From contig LBWG01000003.1 of the NCBI GenBank assembly GCA_000993535.1, forward strand, positions 1 to 51,536: a stretch of 51,536 bases of DNA, in the 5' to 3' direction. Within the stretch, counting starts at the first letter, position 1; every line of letters starts with the position of its first letter. Under the pieces are notes generated by a model that saw nothing but the letters and a program-made list of their open reading frames with translations, did no database searches and was not told the DNA's origin. Both the position numbers and the translations under genes were made by a program. Positions 47,998-51,536 of the stretch are shown here, piece after piece. The DNA is from Candidatus Uhrbacteria bacterium GW2011_GWF2_39_13. Lineage in GTDB: Bacteria; Patescibacteriota; Patescibacteriia; UBA9934; GWF2-40-263.

Positions 47998-48816
47998 ATG
48001 TTTAAGCAATTATTTCCGGTTCTTTTAGTTCCAATGATTCTTGTGGGTGCAGGTTGTACACAACCACAAGAAACTCCAGAACCTCTCACAGAAGAAGGTA
48101 CTTCCGAAATCCATTTTGTTGATGGGACGTATCTATTAGATCTTCAAACAGGATTGATGAATTGGGAAGCGGCAAAAATCGTTACCAAACACAATGGAAC
48201 CATTCAAGCACAAGACGGATCTCTACAGATTGAAAATAGTCAGGTTGTTTCAGGAACATTGTGGGTCTACATGAATTCTATTAAAAATTTGGATATAAAG
48301 GATGAAAAGATGAATACCACGCTTGTTAAACATTTAGAGTCTGAAGATTTTTTCTCTGTTGCAAACAACCCTATAGCAATGTTTTCCCTCTTAGAGGTTG
48401 TCTCTGTTGAAGGACTTTCAGGGGTGACTCATCGCATAACAGGAAACATGACGATTAAAGGAATAGAAAATAAGATCTCTTTTCCAGCCAAGATTGAAAC
48501 CAGTCAAGAAGGGATTCATTTAGCCGGAACGATGGAATTAGATCGAACGCTTTGGGATATTAAATACGGATCTGAAAAATTTTTCGATAATCTGGGAGAT
48601 AACTTGATCAATGATATCTTTATGCTCAAGGTAGACATGCTCTTCAAATCATACGTGGAGGATTACGAGTATGATGACTCAACGGAACGAGTCTGTTTTT
48701 ATCAAGACAAGATGCTTTTGGCAGGTGAAAGTTATGACGACGGTTGCAATACCCACACATGCCAAAGAGATGGAACCATTTTCAGTACAGAAAAAGCTTG
48801 TGAGACAGATAAGTAA
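47998..48816 (+). CDS. YceI-family lipoprotein with C-terminal Cys-rich tail
   Basis: 272 residues. Lipoprotein signal MFKQLFPVLLVPMILVGAGC (lipidated Cys 20). YceI-like lipocalin domain: WEAAKIVTKHNGTIQAQDGSLQIENSQVVSGTLWVYMNSI, LVKHLESEDFFSVANNPIAMFSL, HRITGNMTIKGIENKISFPAKI, WDIKYGS, the polyisoprenoid-binding fold. A tail of about 50 residues has four Cys (RVCFYQDKMLLAGESYDDGCNTHTC ... KAC), possibly two disulfides. It lies 6 nt after the NDH-2 gene, same transcript. Confidence 0.85.
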   Translation: MFKQLFPVLLVPMILVGAGCTQPQETPEPLTEEGTSEIHFVDGTYLLDLQTGLMNWEAAKIVTKHNGTIQAQDGSLQIENSQVVSGTLWVYMNSIKNLDIKDEKMNTTLVKHLESEDFFSVANNPIAMFSLLEVVSVEGLSGVTHRITGNMTIKGIENKISFPAKIETSQEGIHLAGTMELDRTLWDIKYGSEKFFDNLGDNLINDIFMLKVDMLFKSYVEDYEYDDSTERVCFYQDKMLLAGESYDDGCNTHTCQRDGTIFSTEKACETDK

Positions 48817-48832
48817 GAAAAAATAATTTATA

Positions 48833-48856
48833 AAAGAGCCGTTTGGCTCTTTTTTG
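48833..48856. terminator. Bidirectional terminator
   Basis: AAGAGCC/GGCTCTT stem with GTTT loop and T run on the plus strand. It separates the ndh-yceI unit from the converging minus-strand gene. Confidence 0.85.
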
Positions 48857-48865
48857 TTATAACTA

Positions 48866-49390
48866 CTAGGCAGCAAGTTTTTCTTGTCTTTGATATGTTC
48901 GTACGAATTCTTCAAATTGCTTGCAGCTTTCTATTCCTTCCTCGATCGTTGTCGGATAGATGAGTTTTGGCCATTTCATTTGGGTTTGGTATTCGAACTC
49001 TTCATCAAAGAAGAGTCCTTCTTTGTCATACCGATCACGAATGGCATCCAGTGCTTTAAACAGAGCTTCACCAAATCGGTTGTCCCAAAATTGTTCTTCT
49101 TGTTCATCTCTGCGATATTTTTGTTGATAGTAGATACGATCCCATAACTCATCGATTTTTCTTAACACACGATAACGTTCAAGGCGTTTTTCAATATTTA
49201 ATCGTGATCTTTCTTCGTTAAAGTGTTCCGAGTTTTTCTTTTTTGCGGCTTCCAAAAGAGCTCGAGCAAGACGCTGCTCGTCAAAGATAGCTGTTTCAAT
49301 GAAAACTCCTTTTGTCGTTTGGGTGGGGGAATGTTCTGTCGGGATATAGTTTACTTCTGCGTGAACTGGAATCACTCCGGCATTTACCAT
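48866..49390 (-). CDS. C-terminal part of an orphan protein, probably split by a frameshift
   Basis: 174 residues from ATG 49390. The same frame is open without a stop back to the A7 tract at about 49450, where it joins the upstream ORF 49432-50043 if one A is added. The extra stretch reads KRIWFINKIHETYPDTDVERM, which looks like normal protein. Content: VNAGVIPVHAEVNYIP, charged coiled region (LLEAAKKKNSEHFNEERSRLNIEKRLERYRVLRK), then WDRIYYQQKYRR and a helical end. No family recognised. Confidence 0.65.
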   Translation of the reverse strand: MVNAGVIPVHAEVNYIPTEHSPTQTTKGVFIETAIFDEQRLARALLEAAKKKNSEHFNEERSRLNIEKRLERYRVLRKIDELWDRIYYQQKYRRDEQEEQFWDNRFGEALFKALDAIRDRYDKEGLFFDEEFEYQTQMKWPKLIYPTTIEEGIESCKQFEEFVRTYQRQEKLAA

Positions 49391-49431
49391 TCGTTCAACA
49401 TCGGTGTCGGGATAAGTTTCATGAATTTTGT

Positions 49432-50043
49432 TTATAAACCATATCCGTTTTTTTCTCTTGAATATAAATCCGAATGAATAAATCTTCGAATATCGAGATG
49501 TTCTCCAAATGAATCTATCATTTCTGTGTCATGTGTCACCCATAGCATGAGTTCATTGTAACCATCTTTAGCTCCCACATAAACTCCTCGATCATCATGG
49601 ATTCGTTGTTCCCAAGTAAGATCATAGACAGGATCCATCATCGCATCGCGTTTAGCTCTGAGCTCTGGATTTCCCTTAACATTTTTTGCAAGGGTTACAG
49701 GACGGCCTGCTTTGAAGTCAAATGAGGAGCCGTCTTTTTTCATTCGAGGGTCATAAGACGTTTCGATCCGCACAACAAGATCAGGAAGAGCGTCGCTTAT
49801 GAGTCGAGATTCATAAGAGATCACTTTGTGCCAAAAAGGGGAGACAGACGTTTTCCATTCGCTTGTTTCAGAATATCCAGGACCTGTTTTATGAGATTCC
49901 CGATAATGTCTTGAGCGCCACTTTTTAGCAAAATAGCTTTCATTGTTTAGGGTGATTTTGTGGAGCGTTCCCTCCTCACCGATCTTTTTTTGTTCTGTTT
50001 TTTCTTCAATCCGTCGATAGATTTCTCCAGGAAGTCGTGGCAT
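49432..50043 (-). CDS. N-terminal part of an orphan protein, probably split by a frameshift
   Basis: 203 residues ending SREKNGYGL at a stop 9 bases after an A7 run (GAGAAAAAAACGG). Restoring one A would continue into the 48866-49390 frame and give about 392 residues. N-terminal features: LNNESYFAKKWRSRHYRE and VISYESRLISDALPDLVVRIE, faintly kinase-like (a Lys followed by a Glu helix), but no catalytic HxD/DFG is seen. ATG 50043 is preceded by TATGAT 8 nt away (leaderless layout). Confidence 0.65.
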   Translation of the reverse strand: MPRLPGEIYRRIEEKTEQKKIGEEGTLHKITLNNESYFAKKWRSRHYRESHKTGPGYSETSEWKTSVSPFWHKVISYESRLISDALPDLVVRIETSYDPRMKKDGSSFDFKAGRPVTLAKNVKGNPELRAKRDAMMDPVYDLTWEQRIHDDRGVYVGAKDGYNELMLWVTHDTEMIDSFGEHLDIRRFIHSDLYSREKNGYGL

Positions 50044-50051
50044 AGATAACT

Positions 50052-50057
50052 ATCATA
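50052..50057 (-). promoter_or_regulatory. -10 box TATGAT for the split orphan gene (leaderless)
   Basis: On the minus strand TATGAT ends 8 nt before ATG 50043; no Shine-Dalgarno sequence. Confidence 0.4.
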
Positions 50058-50163
50058 ACATGAAAAATCAGTTAAAATGGAAGCTACCTGTGTAAAAAAG
50101 ACCAAAGAAAGGGTGTTTTCAAATTAGATTTTTCATGTATAATGCCAGCGGAAATTGATTTAG

Positions 50164-50364
50164 GGGCGTGATCCCGCTCATGGTCTAAGACGTCTTTCTG
50201 AACATCATCAAGGGAAGGTTTATTACACAAAACGATATCGACCATGGATTCTTGTATATTACGAAGCTTATCTTGATGAGGTCCAGGCAAAGAAACGTGA
50301 ACGGAAGTTGAAACAGTACGGTGCGTCTTATTGTCAGTTATTGAAACGTCTTGGATACAAATAA
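50164..50364 (+). pseudogene. GIY-YIG endonuclease remnant (C-terminal two thirds)
   Basis: The frame runs from an in-frame TAG at 50161 to TAA at 50362-50364 with no start codon. LRRLSEHHQGKVYYTKRYRPWILVYYEAYLDEVQAKKRERKLKQYG is the typical GIY-YIG superfamily core after the YIG strand (RRxxEH, RPWxLVYYE, EAxxRExxLK pattern). The GIY and YIG strands are missing. The upstream 10 bases AGGGGCGTGA repeat the first bases of the following tRNA-Trp gene, suggesting insertion or recombination there. Confidence 0.75.
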
Positions 50365-50368
50365 ATAT

Positions 50369-50443
50369 AGGGGCGTGATGTTAATGGTAGCATGCAGGTC
50401 TCCAAAACCTGTCGTCAGGGTTCGAATCCCTGCGCCCCTGCCA
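50369..50443 (+). tRNA. tRNA-Trp (anticodon CCA)
   Basis: 75 nt. Acceptor AGGGGCG/CGCCCCT, anticodon stem CAGGT/ACCTG with loop CTCCAAA (CCA), T-loop TTCGAAT, encoded CCA at 50441-50443. A terminator begins at its 3' end. The likely original promoter TATAAT is at 50138-50143, upstream of the GIY-YIG remnant. Confidence 0.95.
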
Positions 50444-50483
50444 TCTCAAAAACTCCAGATATCGTTCTGGAGTTTTTGAGATG
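50442..50483. terminator. Bidirectional terminator after tRNA-Trp
   Basis: CATCTCAAAAACTCCAG pairs perfectly with CTGGAGTTTTTGAGATG (17 bp, 8-nt loop). Confidence 0.8.
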
Positions 50484-50500
50484 GCAATGAAAAGAAACAA

Positions 50501-50552
50501 CCCCGCGAGACAGCGAGCCATCCGTTGGGGATGTTTCTCGCTGACCACGGGG
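50501..50552 (-). terminator. Nested hairpin directly after the island C gene
   Basis: CCCCG/CGGGG, AGCGAG/CTCGCT and ATCC/GGAT nested within 52 nt, abutting the stop codon; on the minus strand followed by TTGTTTCTTTTC. It can act as terminator and resembles the structured 3' ends of island A. Confidence 0.55.
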
Positions 50553-51092
50553 TCAGAGTTCGTTTCGAGGCTTCATGTTGACCGAGAATGTGCCATTCTC
50601 GAACGAGAGTATGGGCAGCACATTGGGATCACCGCTGCTTGCCACATACGCTCGATAGGCCTTGATAGCCTCGAGTGCGACGTTGGCGCACAGGTCGGCC
50701 TCGGTCTGCTGGGTGTGAAATTCGCCATCGAGGTTGAGATGGCGTTCCAACTGCCCTTCGGGTCGGGCTTTGTTCGTCCATGCGTCGTAGGCTTGATCGC
50801 CGTCGTCGTCACTTTGCTCGACATCATCGCGTTCGAAAGGGTATTCTCCCTCCTCCCACCACCCAAAGGTCGTGAGGTTTCGGACGAACACCTCTTCAGG
50901 TGTTAGGTTTTTGTTGAGAGTGGACATGATTTTATCGAACAGAAACCAGTCGTACATCTGATCGCGCGTAAGCGGATTGGAGATGTACTTGGCAACCTGG
51001 CTGTCCCACAGTCGATAGCGCTCGCCTTCAGGGGTGTCGAGAAGATGCCAGCTTGACTCGCCACTGTTAAACACATGTCGGGTAATGGTCAC
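50553..51092 (-). CDS. Island C protein: unknown acidic soluble protein
   Basis: 179 residues from GTG 51092, preceded by AAAGGAGATCAAA. MTITRHVFNSGESSWHLLDTPEGERYRLWDSQVAKYISNPLTRDQMYDWFLFDKIM, a very acidic middle (ERDDVEQSDDDGDQ), then a helical ANVALEAIKAYRAYVASSG and a C-terminal tail. No family recognised, no TM. Higher G+C and SD use match islands A and B. It lies immediately downstream of tRNA-Trp, converging with it. Confidence 0.65.
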   Translation of the reverse strand: MTITRHVFNSGESSWHLLDTPEGERYRLWDSQVAKYISNPLTRDQMYDWFLFDKIMSTLNKNLTPEEVFVRNLTTFGWWEEGEYPFERDDVEQSDDDGDQAYDAWTNKARPEGQLERHLNLDGEFHTQQTEADLCANVALEAIKAYRAYVASSGDPNVLPILSFENGTFSVNMKPRNEL

Positions 51093-51204
51093 TTTGATCT
51101 CCTTTTGTGTAGGGGTTATAAATGAAGATGCCCTAAAAATCGAGCTGTTGCTGCGTTCTCATTTTTTAGGGCACCTCCATTTCCTCCTTCGAATTCAAGA
51201 TAGA
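51093..51204 (-). other. Leader of the island C gene with an 11-bp stem
   Basis: No gene. TGCCCTAAAAA (about 51130-51140) and TTTTTAGGGCA (about 51162-51172) enclose a 21-nt loop. It lies between the promoter and the Shine-Dalgarno sequence. Confidence 0.5.
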
Positions 51205-51233
51205 AAAATATCACAAAATAGGGCTTTTGTCAA
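51205..51233 (-). promoter_or_regulatory. Island C promoter TTGACA-N17-TATTTT
   Basis: On the minus strand TTGACA (complement of 51228-51233), exactly 17 nt, TATTTT (complement of 51205-51210). Confidence 0.7.
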
Positions 51234-51236
51234 GCT

Positions 51237-51277
51237 ATTGATGTAATGTTATTGATGTAATGTCCATCGATGCAATG
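51237..51277. repeat. Three direct repeats upstream of the island C promoter
   Basis: ATTGATGTAATG at 51237 and 51251 and ATCGATGCAATG at 51266, at 14-15 bp spacing, just upstream of the -35. Likely an activator site or a small iteron set. Confidence 0.6.
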
Positions 51278-51383
51278 ATTGGTCGATCGTAAACAAACGC
51301 ATCATTCATTGCAGTACAATCGTTCGCACGTCGAGTACGAGTGGCAAGGCAAGATCTAACTTTATTGGTAGAATATCGATATT

Positions 51384-51479
51384 ATGCAACAAACGAAAAC
51401 TATTCTCGTGTTTGGTCCACCTGGGTCTGGGAAATCGGGAATAAAGGACAAAAACGTCGTGATAAAAAAGCAAATTTAA
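51384..51479 (+). pseudogene. Truncated P-loop kinase ORF (adenylate kinase-like start)
   Basis: 31 codons with TAGAAT ending 9 nt before the ATG. MQQTKTILVFGPPGSGKS is the start of an adenylate kinase-type P-loop protein (GPPGSGKS), but the frame ends 13 residues later. In the next frame NKGQKRRDKKANLKLK reads to a TAA within the terminator, as a gene C-terminus would. Promoter, first codons, last codons and terminator remain, so it looks like a gene collapsed by internal deletion. Confidence 0.55.
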
Positions 51480-51517
51480 AACTAAAATAACCGCAGAAAT
51501 GCGGTTATTTTAGTTTT
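51478..51517 (+). terminator. Strong terminator after the truncated kinase ORF
   Basis: A perfect 17-bp stem AAAACTAAAATAACCGC with its complement around AGAAAT, with T-rich 3' end. Confidence 0.85.
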
Positions 51518-51536
51518 ATCTGTAAGATTGAAGGTC

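Overview
The window looks like part of a streamlined bacterial genome of the Patescibacteria (CPR) type, possibly Parcubacteria-related. This is an inference, not a measurement. It rests on densely packed short operons with 4-nt stop/start overlaps, many small single-TM orphan proteins, DUF4012 and phosphatase-propeller proteins, an archaeal-type UMP kinase, an alpha2 glycyl-tRNA synthetase, a short TsaB, and many start codons sitting just downstream of a -10 box with no Shine-Dalgarno sequence (leaderless layout).

Layout. 1-570: the 3' end of an IS transposase and an ORF cut by it. 643-6056: UvrD-like helicase, J-domain protein, malic enzyme, anchored extracytoplasmic protein. 6060-7276: lexA unit on the minus strand with a double GTTC-N7-GTTC operator facing metK. 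7386-10149: metK, two anchored orphans, a lipoprotein cyclophilin. 10199-11753: two minus-strand orphans with their own promoters and terminators. 11802-16812: RecB-like nuclease, secreted proteins, xseA-xseB, a membrane protein. 16818-19500: pyrH, two small proteins, and rplJ-rplL behind an L10 leader and attenuator. 19500-22111 (minus): a large phosphatase/TM/propeller protein with a small partner. 22170-32634: a regulator, tsaB, then an envelope block (mechanosensitive-channel-like protein, three GT2, DUF4012, mreB, GT4, TrmB regulator). 37260-44104: holB, lipoprotein, frr, glyS, M16 peptidase, tpiA, TPR protein. 44137-44977: tRNA-Thr, tRNA-Tyr, tRNA-Thr, rpmG. 46813-48816: NDH-2-like dehydrogenase and YceI lipoprotein. 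48866-50043 (minus): one orphan gene apparently split by a frameshift. 50164-51479: GIY-YIG remnant, tRNA-Trp, and a truncated P-loop kinase ORF.

Three minus-strand segments stand apart: A (33008-36925), B (45010-46778) and C (50501-51233). They are visibly richer in G and C, every gene in them has a strong Shine-Dalgarno sequence, and each starts at a textbook TTGAC(A/T)-N17-TAnnnT promoter. They contain strings of perfect hairpins between genes and mostly encode proteins I do not recognise; B encodes an OmpA-domain protein and a MopE-like metal-binding protein. They look acquired.

The most interesting observation is a family of three roughly 125-nt structured elements (18353-18480, 29257-29383, 44635-44756). 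They lie in the same orientation in front of rplJ, mreB and rpmG. They share an internal-loop signature (GATCTT ... AATCTCAT) while most of their helices differ in sequence but remain complementary, which is strong covariation for an RNA or DNA hairpin element I do not recognise. A second repeated structured motif (33153-33198, 34651-34695) follows two island-A genes. REP-like palindromes (TTCCCTGAGC ... GTCGAAGGG) occur at six places between 30.4 and 37.2 kb and flank island A.
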